Origin: JAWPMT01 sp965267435 | GTDB taxonomy: Bacteria; Bacteroidota; Bacteroidia; Cytophagales; Cyclobacteriaceae | Length of the DNA: 64,000 bases | Direction of reading: 5' to 3' | NCBI GenBank assembly: GCA_965267435.1 | Contig: OZ253960.1 | Coordinates: 5,952,001-6,016,000 of the forward strand | Shown here: one piece after another, positions 42,601-52,008 of the stretch | How positions within the stretch are numbered: the first letter of the stretch is position 1 | Layout of the letters: every line of letters begins with the position of its first letter | Made by a program: the position numbers and the translations under genes | The notes under the pieces: generated by a model | The model's database searches: none | The model's input: the letters and a program-made list of their open reading frames with translations, nothing else | Told to the model about the DNA's origin: nothing

Positions 42601-45600
42601 GTGGGAGCAAATTTGTCCATAAAACGCGTATTCAAGCAGACCTATACGGCCCTACTCTGGATTTTTATTGGCATTAGCCTTCTACTCGCCCTCACTTTCC
42701 TTCTATTACAGACCCCGATAGTAAAAGAGTTCCTCGCACAGAAAGTCGTTGAGGAGATATCAGAGCGCTCGGACCACCGTATCGAGTTGGGACAGGTGCA
42801 CATCTCATGGCTCGACCAGTTTGTTGCCACCGAGGTACACCTGCACGACAGGCTAGACAGCACCATGGTCAAGGCAGAGGAGATAGAGGTCAATTTCGAT
42901 CTCTTCGGGCTGTTCAAAGGCCAGACGCTGTTTTTCGATGACATTGTCGTGCAAGGTGCTGAAGTCAATCTCGTGCGATATCCCGGTGCCAGATCCATCA
43001 ACCTCAAAGAGTTTCTGGATACCCTGATCAGGAAGAAGGACAGTACGAGTGCCAAACCCCTGCAAGAAGTCCGTATTGGCAATATTGAGTTGGTTGCGAC
43101 CAAATTCCTCAATAGGAACATGAACGTTGACGAGCGCGGGGATGGTAAGTTTGATTTCAACAATCTCGGGCTTGAAATTGACGAGATGATAGTGCACAAT
43201 CTGTCACTCAAAGGCAGTACGCTGGAGGCTTCGATTTTGACGTTGGTGGCAGACCACGCCACCACTGATCTGAGGGTTGAGGACCTGGCGGCCCATCTAT
43301 TTCTGGATGATCAGCATTTGACGCTGGCACAGCTTGATTTGCAAACAGCCAATAGCCACATCACCGATTCTGTCGCGTTGTCCTTCAATCATTTTGGCAA
43401 CCTCGCTTACTTTTCCGATAGCGTCCATCTCGATTTGAGATTGCGGGACAGTGAGCTCTCGTTGCTGGATATCGGTCACTTTGCTAAAGTTCCGGTCCTG
43501 GACACCACCATTGTTATTGACATGGATGCAAGTGGAGCGCTCTCGAGACTTACACTGCCTAAGTTCAGTATTGGTATTTCTTCAGGTTCGTACCTGGCGG
43601 GATCAGGTCTTCTTTTTGGGCTCCCAAATACTGAAGCCACTTTCGCTGATCTTCAGATCACGACCAGTCGCATTCAGGGCGCGGATATTCAGCGGTTCAC
43701 TGGTGACCTGGATTTTGAGAATGGCGTGACTTTCTATGGAGGTTTCGTTGGCTTCGGTAGGGATTTTGTGGCCAACATGGACTTTCAGACGGACTACGGG
43801 ATCATTGATAGCGACCTCAATGTGAAGATCCCCGAGACTTTCAAAGAGGCGGTTTACAGCGGCGGTATCATGCTGACAGGCTTTGACCTGGGACGGGTGG
43901 TTGACGATCCCAAGATCGGTACCATCAGCCTTACAGGGGAGGTCAATGGCGCCGGGATCACAAAGGAGAATGTGGACCTCGACATGGATGTGAGTATCAG
44001 TCATCTGTTGTACAATGACTATGACTATGATAGCCTTCACGCAAAAGGCAGGCTGAAGGACCATTTCTTCGACGGCACTTTTGAAGTATTCGACCCCAAT
44101 TGTCGAATCGGGGGACGTGCGGACATCGAGCTCCTGGGAGAAGCCAAGCTAGACGTAGACCTGAAGATTGATACACTGCATCTACGAGAGCTCAATTTTG
44201 CAAAGGAGCAACTGGACCTGGGAGGATCGATTACCGGAGAGGTGCATGACCTCGATATCGACGACGCGGCGGGTAAATTGACGATTGGCAATCTTGAGAT
44301 CACCAATGGCAAAAGTCGTGAATTTGTGCCCTATCTGGAGCTGGAGGCAAGAGCGATTGACGATCGGAAGAGCTACACGATCAGTTCCCCGGAGTTGGAG
44401 GCTAAACTGGAGGGTAGGTTTATGCCAAGCGCGCTATTGAAAGACCTCCCCGCTATCATGGAGTCCTATTTCTTATTGCTCACTACCGACAGAGATGACC
44501 TCGAGGAAAAAGAATTGCTCATCTCTCATGATACCACGACCAACTACAGCTGGCGACTGGAGATGGAGCTTATGGACGTCAACCCTCTCTTCGATCTGTT
44601 GGGCTTAGATGTCCATGTGTCGGAAAACGCGAAGATGGAGGCGGAGTTTAGTCGGAGGAAGAACATCAACCTTTCGCTTTTCTGCGATGTGGACTCGCTA
44701 CAGATCGGCCCTGATATATTTGCGGCGAATACCCTCGAGGTCAACGCCTCTCGCGACCTGGCCTCAACAGACGTTCTCGCGCTCATTCAGCTGAGCTCAC
44801 AGCGCCAGAACTGGGAGCGAACATCACCGAGTGAAAACCTCTTTGTGGAATCCGTATGGTTCAACAACACCATCAGCTCCCAGATGAAAATCCGACAACC
44901 ATCCCTAGACAATAGGCTCGTCTTGAATAGCGAGGTCACCTACCTCAGGGATTCTATTCTTTTCAAGATCCTGCCTTCCGACATTGTTGTCAATAGCAAC
45001 ACCTGGCGATTTGACCGAGACAATTATGTGAGTTGGGTGGATGATCAGATCAGGTTGCACGACCTGGAGGTCCGCAGCAAAGATCAGCAGCTGTTTGTGG
45101 CGGGGCAGTATTCACTTGACACCCTGTCTTCGTTGCAGTTTGGCATTGAGAATTTTGATTTGGCTAACCTTGACCCTATCACGAAAAAGAAGCTGGAGGG
45201 TCGCCTCTCACTCAAGGGCCGCATGGCCCAAATCGGCTCTGAAGATTTAGAGGTGGATGGAGATATTTCTATCGCCGGCCTGGCCGTGGAGGGGTTGACT
45301 GCTGGAGATGTGAAGGGTGAAACGTCTTATGACTCGGATCTGGATCAGCTGTTCATTGATCTCAATTTAGCACGGGAAGGAGTCAATACCATCGACCTCA
45401 CGGGATACGTGTATCCGGCAGAAGACTACGACCAGATTGATGTGGCGGTCACATTTGATCGGGCCAATATTGACCTGGTGCAGCCCTTCCTCAGTGAATC
45501 ATTTAGCGATCTGGCAGGATCGGTGTCAGGTCAGATCCAGGTAGGAGGACCCATCGATGGACCCACCTTCTTTGGTAATGGCAATATCAAGGATGGACGT

Positions 45601-47109
45601 ATCAAGCTCAATTATACGAATACGACGTACGTGCTCAATGGCCCGCTCTCTTTCGATTCCTACGAGATTGCGTTTCGGGGCCTGGACGTACGCGATGATC
45701 TGAATGGGCGGGGAAAATTGTACGGTAGTATCTACCATACCAATCTCACCGAATTACAGGTGGACTTCTCATTGGCTCTGCAAAACCTGAGACTACTCAA
45801 CACCTCATCCAAGGACAATGATCTGTATTACGGTCGCGCCTTCGGCACCGGGACCATCCGCGTTTCGGGCGTCACAAGCAGTCTTACCCTGGGTGGAGAA
45901 TTGACCACCGAAGGCAATACGCGCGTATTCTTTCCCCTCGAATCTACTAGCAACGCCTTGCAGGAAGACTACATCCTGTTTGTGGATCCCACCAGACAAG
46001 TTGAGGAGGTGGAAGTATCAAGACCATTGAGAGACGCAGGCGTCACCGTGGATTTGGCCTTGAATATTACTCCGGATACGTATGCAGAATTGATATTCGA
46101 TGCCCAGAAAGGAGATATTATCAGGGGGAGAGCTCAGGGAGCATTGCAAGTAAAGTTGAGCCAGAGCGGTGAGTTCTCACTGCTGGGAGGGCTGGAGATC
46201 CAGAGTGGTGCGTACAATTTTACCGTGCCCGGTATCAACAAGGAATTTGAAATCAGGAGAGGAGGGACCATCTCCTGGTCAGGAGATCCCTACGAAGGGC
46301 AGATTGACTTGCAGGCAGTCTACAGGCAGGCTGCTTCCTTAAATGACTGGGATCCGGTTATAGAAAATACAGCCAAGATTCCGTTTCTCGTGGTGCTGGA
46401 CCTGGAAGGTGAGATGATGCAGCCTGATATCAGGTTCAGTATAGAGGCCGACGAATTGGCCGCCAGGTCCGGGGGTGGTACCGATGCTTTGCAGCGCTTT
46501 CTACTCACCGTCAATGGTCGCGAGGAGGAGCTCAACCGGCAGGTGTTCAGCTTACTGATGCTTCGAAAGCTTTCCCCGCAGAACAGCTTCCAGTTTGCTG
46601 AGGTGGGCCGAGGGATCTCCAGTAGTGTCAGTGAGATACTGTCCAATCAGCTGAGCTATTGGCTGAGCCAATCGGATGAGAATCTGGAGGTAGACATCGA
46701 TCTGACAGGACTGGACCAGGAAGCGTTCAATACATTCCAATATCGGCTGGCCTATTCATTCTTCGATGGCAGGCTAAAAGTGACCGGTGGAAATAGCCTG
46801 GAGGGAACTACAACCAACGGGACCGACACAGAGCTGACGACAAACAACTCACTATTCGGTAACTGGTCCGTCGAATACCTGATCTCGGCGGATGGTAGAT
46901 TGCGGGTCAAAGTCTTTAGCCGAGTCAACCCTGCGCTTTCCGGCACCACTGACACCTACCAGGAGACGGGGGCTAGTTTTCAGTACATTCATTCCTTCAA
47001 TCAGTTCAAGCAGCTCATATCCCGACCTAACTCTGAGCTCAATGACAGGGCCACGCAGCCGGTGCCACAAGGCACGCCGGGACCGCCGGATGTCAGCTTG
47101 GATTTTTGA
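42601..47109 (+). CDS. tamB: TamB-family translocation/assembly module protein
   Basis: The 1502-residue protein starts at a GTG. It has an N-terminal membrane anchor (about residues 14-33, LWIFIGISLLLALTFLLL) and a very long region of beta-strand repeats typical of AsmA/TamB-like proteins. The conserved C-terminal TamB domain is visible from about residue 1100 (GNGNIKDGRIKLNYTNTTY, GLEIQSGAYNFTVPGINKEF, SQLSYWLSQ-type ending). TamB spans the periplasm as a hydrophobic groove and works with a BamA-like partner in outer-membrane protein or lipid transport. No TamA gene is next to it here. Confidence 0.88.
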   Translation: MGANLSIKRVFKQTYTALLWIFIGISLLLALTFLLLQTPIVKEFLAQKVVEEISERSDHRIELGQVHISWLDQFVATEVHLHDRLDSTMVKAEEIEVNFDLFGLFKGQTLFFDDIVVQGAEVNLVRYPGARSINLKEFLDTLIRKKDSTSAKPLQEVRIGNIELVATKFLNRNMNVDERGDGKFDFNNLGLEIDEMIVHNLSLKGSTLEASILTLVADHATTDLRVEDLAAHLFLDDQHLTLAQLDLQTANSHITDSVALSFNHFGNLAYFSDSVHLDLRLRDSELSLLDIGHFAKVPVLDTTIVIDMDASGALSRLTLPKFSIGISSGSYLAGSGLLFGLPNTEATFADLQITTSRIQGADIQRFTGDLDFENGVTFYGGFVGFGRDFVANMDFQTDYGIIDSDLNVKIPETFKEAVYSGGIMLTGFDLGRVVDDPKIGTISLTGEVNGAGITKENVDLDMDVSISHLLYNDYDYDSLHAKGRLKDHFFDGTFEVFDPNCRIGGRADIELLGEAKLDVDLKIDTLHLRELNFAKEQLDLGGSITGEVHDLDIDDAAGKLTIGNLEITNGKSREFVPYLELEARAIDDRKSYTISSPELEAKLEGRFMPSALLKDLPAIMESYFLLLTTDRDDLEEKELLISHDTTTNYSWRLEMELMDVNPLFDLLGLDVHVSENAKMEAEFSRRKNINLSLFCDVDSLQIGPDIFAANTLEVNASRDLASTDVLALIQLSSQRQNWERTSPSENLFVESVWFNNTISSQMKIRQPSLDNRLVLNSEVTYLRDSILFKILPSDIVVNSNTWRFDRDNYVSWVDDQIRLHDLEVRSKDQQLFVAGQYSLDTLSSLQFGIENFDLANLDPITKKKLEGRLSLKGRMAQIGSEDLEVDGDISIAGLAVEGLTAGDVKGETSYDSDLDQLFIDLNLAREGVNTIDLTGYVYPAEDYDQIDVAVTFDRANIDLVQPFLSESFSDLAGSVSGQIQVGGPIDGPTFFGNGNIKDGRIKLNYTNTTYVLNGPLSFDSYEIAFRGLDVRDDLNGRGKLYGSIYHTNLTELQVDFSLALQNLRLLNTSSKDNDLYYGRAFGTGTIRVSGVTSSLTLGGELTTEGNTRVFFPLESTSNALQEDYILFVDPTRQVEEVEVSRPLRDAGVTVDLALNITPDTYAELIFDAQKGDIIRGRAQGALQVKLSQSGEFSLLGGLEIQSGAYNFTVPGINKEFEIRRGGTISWSGDPYEGQIDLQAVYRQAASLNDWDPVIENTAKIPFLVVLDLEGEMMQPDIRFSIEADELAARSGGGTDALQRFLLTVNGREEELNRQVFSLLMLRKLSPQNSFQFAEVGRGISSSVSEILSNQLSYWLSQSDENLEVDIDLTGLDQEAFNTFQYRLAYSFFDGRLKVTGGNSLEGTTTNGTDTELTTNNSLFGNWSVEYLISADGRLRVKVFSRVNPALSGTTDTYQETGASFQYIHSFNQFKQLISRPNSELNDRATQPVPQGTPGPPDVSLDF

Positions 47110-47190
47110 GTTGAATCTCTGACCACAGCGGACATCTACTATATTCTTCGTAAATTCCATGGCTGACAACCCAAACCTTCAACGACGCCT

Positions 47191-47589
47191 ATGGATTTCA
47201 AAAAATTTAGTGAGCAGTTTGCCAAAGACATCGATGGTTCCTACACGGAGTATGACGAGCGCAAGTCGGTTTTTGTGATACCGCTGTCAGATGGCCGCAA
47301 CCAGACCGTCATTGCCAGCATAGAGCACTTTGAGGAGTACGACAGGGAGGTCGTTCGGGTGGACTCCAAGATCTGCCCACTTTTTTCACCAATAAAGTAC
47401 TCCGAGATCCTTGCGGCTAGTACACGTTTTATCCATGCCCGTTTCATTGCCGAAGATGATTTTCTGAAAGCGGAGGCTTCGTTTTTTCTCGATCACCTCG
47501 ATGAAGACACGATCAAGGAAATGATCCTCGAGGTGGCCAAGGTCGCAGATGACTGGGAACTGGCCATCACTGGCAAAGATGTTCATTAA
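47191..47589 (+). CDS. Hypothetical small soluble protein (YbjN/CesT-like pattern)
   Basis: The 132-residue protein has no signal peptide. It alternates strands and helices: RKSVFVIPLSDGRNQTVIASI, EVVRVDSKICPL, then a helical C-terminus DTIKEMILEVAKVADDWEL. This order resembles YbjN or secretion-chaperone-like folds, but I see no diagnostic motif, so the function is unknown. It lies between tamB and rnpB, 81 bases after tamB, with its stop 20 bases before the RNase P RNA. Confidence 0.6.
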   Translation: MDFKKFSEQFAKDIDGSYTEYDERKSVFVIPLSDGRNQTVIASIEHFEEYDREVVRVDSKICPLFSPIKYSEILAASTRFIHARFIAEDDFLKAEASFFLDHLDEDTIKEMILEVAKVADDWELAITGKDVH

Positions 47590-47608
47590 TCCATTGTAGC
47601 TTTACGCA

Positions 47609-47981
47609 AGCAAGCCAGTTCATCGCTCCGATGGAGACATTGGGGAGGAAAGTCCGGGCAACGCAGAGCATCGCACTTCCTAACGGGAAGTCCTCTTCCA
47701 TTTTGGGAGAGGGAGAAAGTGCCACAGAAAAGATACCGCCACGGCGCTCGTCGCTGGGGTAAGGGTGAAATGGTGGGGCAAGAGCCCACCGGGAACTATG
47801 TGAATAGGTCCGCTTGGTAAACCTTGCGAGTTGAAAGACCAAATAGGTCCTGCATTTTCAGATTTCGGTCTGAAAGTAAAGTGGCTCGCTTTAGCAGGAT
47901 GGGTAGGTCGATTGATCCTGACGGTGACGTCGGGACCAGATAAATGATGAACCTCGACAGAACCCGGCTTATCGGCTTGCT
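47609..47981 (+). ncRNA. rnpB: RNase P RNA, bacterial class A
   Basis: The universally conserved GAGGAAAGTCCGGGC is at 47645-47659 and the matching 3' ACAGAACCCGGCTTATCGG at 47957-47975. P1 is closed by AGCAAGCC (47609-47616) with GGCTTGCT (47974-47981), and a T run follows directly, which also serves as a terminator. Length is about 373 nt, normal for class A. It is the catalytic part of the enzyme that matures tRNA 5' ends. Open frames on the opposite strand here are spurious. Confidence 0.95.
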
Positions 47982-48024
47982 TTTTTTTCGGCACAGATAT
48001 TGACAAACTGTAGCAAAAAAGTAT

Positions 48025-49176
48025 ATGGCAAAGATCCTGATTGTCGATGACGAAAAGAGCATCCGAGAGACACTGAAGGAAATACTCGAGTACGAAAAGT
48101 ACGATGTAGACGAGGCTGAGGATGGAGAAGTGGCCCTGACGAAGCTTCAAAAGGGGCAATATGATGCTGTCCTATGCGACATCAAAATGCCAAAGAAAGA
48201 TGGCACCGAAGTGCTCGAGCAAGCTATGACGGATGGCGTGACTGCGCAATTCATCATGATCTCGGCCCATGGGACCATAGAGACTGCCGTGGAGTGCACG
48301 AAGATGGGAGCCTTTGATTTTATCCAAAAGCCACCAGACCTCAATCGCCTCTTGTTATCTATTCGTAACGCCCTGGATAAGTCCAACCTCGTTCAGGAGA
48401 CGAAGAAACTCAAAAGAAAGGTCAGCAAGACATTCGACATCGTCGGTGAATCGCCCGCCATTCTTGAAATAAAAGAGACCATCGAAAAGGTGGCACCAAC
48501 GGAGGCCCGAGTGCTTGTCACGGGTGCCAATGGCACAGGTAAGGAACTGGTAGCCCGGTGGATCCACGAAAAGAGTCAGCGTGCTGGAGGCCCCCTCATC
48601 GAGGTGAACTGTGCGGCTATCCCCGCCGAATTGATCGAGAGTGAGCTTTTTGGGCATGAGAAAGGTTCATTTACATCGGCCCATAAGCAGCGTATTGGCA
48701 AGTTTGAGCAAGCTAACGGAGGTACGCTTTTTCTGGATGAAATAGGAGATATGAGTCAGTCTGCGCAAGCAAAAGTGCTAAGGGCGCTGCAAGAGAATAA
48801 GATCACGCGGGTTGGGGGAGACAAATCCATCAACGTCAATGTGAGGGTTGTGTCAGCCACCAACAAAGATTTGAAAAAGGAGATCGCTGAAGGTAATTTC
48901 CGGGAGGACCTATTCCACCGGTTAAGCGTCATCCCTATCAAGGTGCCCTCTCTCAAGGACAGGAAAGATGACATACCTCTATTGGCCAGCTATTTCCTGG
49001 ATCAAGTATCAGAAGAATACGGCATAGCCGCCAAATCTATAGATTCAGGGGGCCTTGAAAAGCTAAAGGAGTATGAATGGTCTGGAAATATCCGGGAACT
49101 TCGCAATGTCGTCGAACGCCTGGTGATCATGACCAACGATCAAATCACCGCGGCAGATGTTGTGAAATTCGCGTAG
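48025..49176 (+). CDS. NtrC-family response regulator without a DNA-binding domain
   Basis: The 383-residue protein has a receiver domain with phospho-acceptor D52 (LCDIKMP) and an AAA+ sigma-54 activation domain. The Walker A motif GANGTGKE lies near 170 and the Walker B motif GGTLFLDEIGD near 232-242. The sigma-54 contact loop, normally GAFTGA, reads GSFTSA. The chain ends about 20 residues after the C-terminal helices of the AAA+ domain, so no Fis-type helix-turn-helix is present (typical length 440-480). It may act from solution on sigma-54 holoenzyme or regulate another process. It has no partner kinase beside it and follows rnpB by 43 bases. Confidence 0.87.
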   Translation: MAKILIVDDEKSIRETLKEILEYEKYDVDEAEDGEVALTKLQKGQYDAVLCDIKMPKKDGTEVLEQAMTDGVTAQFIMISAHGTIETAVECTKMGAFDFIQKPPDLNRLLLSIRNALDKSNLVQETKKLKRKVSKTFDIVGESPAILEIKETIEKVAPTEARVLVTGANGTGKELVARWIHEKSQRAGGPLIEVNCAAIPAELIESELFGHEKGSFTSAHKQRIGKFEQANGGTLFLDEIGDMSQSAQAKVLRALQENKITRVGGDKSINVNVRVVSATNKDLKKEIAEGNFREDLFHRLSVIPIKVPSLKDRKDDIPLLASYFLDQVSEEYGIAAKSIDSGGLEKLKEYEWSGNIRELRNVVERLVIMTNDQITAADVVKFA

Positions 49177-49188
49177 AGGAGGAGATAA

Positions 49189-49317
49189 TTAAACCTTAGT
49201 AGAAGCTTCTGTTTCTACTGCAGGAGCATCATTCTTCGCGTAAGTAGGACATGTACGCTGAGTGCACGCAGACAATCCAACAATAACAAGTGCGATAAGT
49301 AATGTTCTCAACTTCAT
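49189..49317 (-). CDS. Small lipoprotein, 42 residues
   Basis: The product has a signal peptide with lipobox LSAC (lipid cysteine at residue 18), then CTQRTCPTYAKND and a short acidic tail. A CPTY/CPAY motif after the lipid cysteine is a pattern I have seen in tiny lipoproteins of Cytophagales-type genomes. It has a clean start and stop and a good promoter candidate, so it is likely real. The role is unknown. Confidence 0.7.
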   Translation of the reverse strand: MKLRTLLIALVIVGLSACTQRTCPTYAKNDAPAVETEASTKV

Positions 49318-49364
49318 GTTTAAACCTGTTTGAATTGATTAATTCTTTATTTGTCTAGCTCCAC

Positions 49365-49395
49365 CAAAAATAGAACTAAGTTTCTTACAACGCAA
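49365..49395 (-). promoter_or_regulatory. Candidate promoter of the small lipoprotein gene
   Basis: On the minus strand TTG (CAA at 49393-49395) and TATTTTTG (49365-49372) are 20 bases apart; the second matches TAnnTTTG exactly. Transcription would start near 49358, about 40 bases before the ATG. Confidence 0.5.
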
Positions 49396-49488
49396 TTTAT
49401 AAAGGCCAAAAACACGGGATTCATCGATGAAAGTTACCGATATAACGATCAATGTATGAAATATTGTCGTGAACCGCACCCCTTAACA

Positions 49489-50469
49489 TCATCCTATCAA
49501 GAGATTGCATCCGCGAATATCCGAATTGTCGAAACGCCCGACAATCTCGAACTTACTGTCATCTTTCTTTCTGCCTAAATCCATCGTCTCGATGAACGCA
49601 CACGTGTCTACGTTGGCCAAATCAACAACATTAACACCCCCGATGCGAGAATGGTTCACAAAATCGAATGGATCGTTGATGTCACGTGCAAATACGCGGG
49701 TCCATGGAGGGAACTCAAAGATTCCCTGGGACTTAGCGTAAGCCTGAGACATCAGTTCCGTCATGCCGTATTCAGAATGGATGGCTTCCACACCCAGTCC
49801 GAATTGCAAATATTCGTGCAATTCCGTCCTGGTGATCTCATGGCGGCGACCTTTCATCCCCCCCGTTTCCATAATGATGGTGCCTTCAGTACGAAGTCGA
49901 TTCTGCTCCGCCAAATCCAGTAACGCATAGGAGACTCCCAATAACAGCCGCTGACTTTTTGGAGATGTCTCTAACTCTTTCGCCAGTGCTATTTTATCAT
50001 CGAGGAAGTATCCCGAATCCTCCGCGGCATGTCTCATAAAATAGTCGACCATAGCAATCAGGGAGCTATCACCTTGCTGTTGGTAGGAGGGCAGCAGCGC
50101 CTTGATACTGTAGTTAGCCAACGGTCCGTAAAAGTATTCGAAGCACTTCCTCGCATTTTGATGATAAAAATCAAGGTCCCTAACGTAATGGATACTACGT
50201 TGCTCACTTGTTGTACCACTGCTCTTGAAGAGATCGGCAGGTGACCACTTACCTGATATGATCTTTTGTGATTTGAAAAGCCCAATGGGTAGGAATGGTA
50301 TCTCGGTGAGCGCTCTGACATTGGCTGGGTTTTTGCTCAAGGAACGGCAATATTCCTGGTACACAGCGTTTTCATTCCACTGGTAGTCGAATAATTCGAG
50401 AGCGGCGGTGTCAAACTCAGCACTTGTGATAGTATTAACACGTGTCTTGAAACTATCCGAAAAGGCCAT
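49489..50469 (-). CDS. LuxE-like acyl-protein synthetase family protein
   Basis: The 326-residue protein matches the acyl-protein synthetase (LuxE) family, part of the AMP-forming adenylate superfamily. It shows FKSSGTTSEQRSIHYV near residues 84-99, a phosphate-loop analogue, and IIMETGGMKGRRHEITR near 198-214. HSEYGMTELMSQAY near 235-248 is an adenylate-binding motif. LuxE activates a fatty acid to acyl-AMP and transfers it to a cysteine. Here no luxC, luxD or luciferase is seen, so it may serve lipid or secondary metabolism. It diverges from the lipoprotein pair 47 bases away. Confidence 0.75.
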   Translation of the reverse strand: MAFSDSFKTRVNTITSAEFDTAALELFDYQWNENAVYQEYCRSLSKNPANVRALTEIPFLPIGLFKSQKIISGKWSPADLFKSSGTTSEQRSIHYVRDLDFYHQNARKCFEYFYGPLANYSIKALLPSYQQQGDSSLIAMVDYFMRHAAEDSGYFLDDKIALAKELETSPKSQRLLLGVSYALLDLAEQNRLRTEGTIIMETGGMKGRRHEITRTELHEYLQFGLGVEAIHSEYGMTELMSQAYAKSQGIFEFPPWTRVFARDINDPFDFVNHSRIGGVNVVDLANVDTCAFIETMDLGRKKDDSKFEIVGRFDNSDIRGCNLLIG

Positions 50470-50516
50470 GAGTTTGATCTATGTGAAAGGAAGAAAAACT
50501 AACTTTGCAAACATAT

Positions 50517-51245
50517 ATGAATAAGCGTAAGACCGTCATTGCTGTGGCAATTTTGGGCTTGGCTGGAGTCCTTGCAGGCTGTTTCGATCCGCCGGAATTT
50601 CCAGATACGCCTTCGATAGCCTTTGAGAGCATCTCCTTTGTCGAGGTCGATGGCAACCTGGATTCGCTCATTCTCACTTTCACTTTCGAGGATGGGGACG
50701 GAGACATCGGGCTGAGTCCGGAAGACCTTGCTCCGCCTTTTCACTCCTTTGATCTGGTCATCGACAGTCGCGACAGTATTATTACCATCAGCGATGATAA
50801 TGTAGTACCACCCTTGTATGTCATTGATCCCTTTAGCAACCGTCGCTTTTTCAGCGATACCGACAATCGACCTCCTTTCAATTGCGACGAGTGGTTCATC
50901 AATTCTGCCACAGAGGACACCATTTATATCCAGCCCAACGAATTCAACAAAAACATCTACATCGACATTTTCCGGAAGAGGAATGGTAACTACATTCTGC
51001 TGGATAATGATTTAAGCGCAGGACTTTGCACTCAGACGTTCGATGCGCGCATACCGATTTTTGATGAAGCCAATGTTGGACGGGCGCTGTCTGGTAGTAT
51101 CAGTTATGCGATGCTCTCGCAAGGATTCATTCCTTTGTTTCGTCTGGATACGATTAAAATTGACTTTTTCATTTACGACCAGGCGCTAAACCAGAGTAAT
51201 CTGGCTTCTACACCGGATTTTGTGCTGCCAGACATCGCCAGATAA
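50517..51245 (+). CDS. Lipoprotein with DGDGDIGL motif, paralogue 1
   Basis: The start at 50517 (MNKRKTV) is preferred, giving 242 residues with a signal peptide and a lipobox-like LAGC. The mature part has FTFEDGDGDIGLSPEDL, an acidic Asp-Gly loop that may bind calcium, and a C-terminal DTIKIDFFIYDQALNQSNLAS. It is clearly related to the next gene and is probably a surface-exposed Ig-like lipoprotein of unknown role. The family is known only as hypothetical proteins to me. Confidence 0.65.
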   Translation: MNKRKTVIAVAILGLAGVLAGCFDPPEFPDTPSIAFESISFVEVDGNLDSLILTFTFEDGDGDIGLSPEDLAPPFHSFDLVIDSRDSIITISDDNVVPPLYVIDPFSNRRFFSDTDNRPPFNCDEWFINSATEDTIYIQPNEFNKNIYIDIFRKRNGNYILLDNDLSAGLCTQTFDARIPIFDEANVGRALSGSISYAMLSQGFIPLFRLDTIKIDFFIYDQALNQSNLASTPDFVLPDIAR

Positions 51246-51249
51246 TTCT

Positions 51250-51996
51250 GTGAGACAATCAAAACCATATTTGCTGCTCTTTTTGGTAGTATGCTTCATA
51301 GCTGGAGGGTGCGACGAGAATCTGGATCTGCCACCGGAGCCGGCGGTAGCCTTTGAAAGCCTTGTCTGGCAACAGGGAGAAGGTGGCGCGGATTCATTGG
51401 TGCTGACCTTTGCCTTCGCTGACGGTGACGGCAACCTGGGACTTGCTGACGATGAAATCGATGCGCCTTACCATCCCTTTGATCTAATAGTGGACGATCG
51501 TGATGAGTTAGTCACGATAAGTAGCGATGTAAGCCCCCCTCTGTATACCCTCAACCCTGAGGGCTCCAGACTACTCTATGCAGAAGAGGATGTGCGCAGT
51601 CCTTTTAATGCCATCGACTATCTGCTTGTGGATAGTACCGGTGCTGAGATGGCCAATGCCGCGTCCGATACGCTCTTCATCCATCGTAATATCTTTCATC
51701 ACAACCTGTATTTGCGGTGCTTTAGAAAGATCGACGGTCGCTACGTACCTTTCGCAGAAATCGGGGATATGGAAGGCCTTGTAACAGGTCGTTTCTCACA
51801 AGTGGAGACAGAGCTTAAAGAGCCCCCACCAGTGGGCAAAATACAGTTCACCTTTGCTGCGCACAATTTTCTGCGTGTCATTAGGGCGGACACACTGAAG
51901 CTACAGTTCTACATCTTTGACCGGGACTTGAATCAGAGCAATCTCGCCACCAGTCCGGACCTAACCGCTGTGAATGTGGTTTCTGTCTTGGAATAG
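51250..51996 (+). CDS. Lipoprotein with DGDGNLGL motif, paralogue 2
   Basis: A GTG at 51250, four bases after the previous stop, gives 248 residues with a signal peptide and GGC as lipid site; an ATG at 51220 would start inside the upstream gene. FAFADGDGNLGL, PFDLIVDDRDELVTIS and DTLKLQFYIFDRDLNQSNLATSP align with the first paralogue over its whole length. It is a tandem duplicate in one transcription unit. The function is unknown. Confidence 0.65.
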   Translation: MRQSKPYLLLFLVVCFIAGGCDENLDLPPEPAVAFESLVWQQGEGGADSLVLTFAFADGDGNLGLADDEIDAPYHPFDLIVDDRDELVTISSDVSPPLYTLNPEGSRLLYAEEDVRSPFNAIDYLLVDSTGAEMANAASDTLFIHRNIFHHNLYLRCFRKIDGRYVPFAEIGDMEGLVTGRFSQVETELKEPPPVGKIQFTFAAHNFLRVIRADTLKLQFYIFDRDLNQSNLATSPDLTAVNVVSVLE

Positions 51997-52008
51997 GTCA
52001 GAAAGCGA

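Noticed and set aside
42642..43265. A 207-codon minus-strand frame inside tamB.
   Set aside because: The tamB frame is continuous over 1502 codons with a membrane anchor and TamB C-terminus; the antisense product is Ser/Arg-rich with no motif.
47567..48159. Several open frames on the minus strand across 47.6-48.2 kb.
   Set aside because: They cover the RNase P RNA gene, which explains the conserved sequence there; the translations show no protein features.
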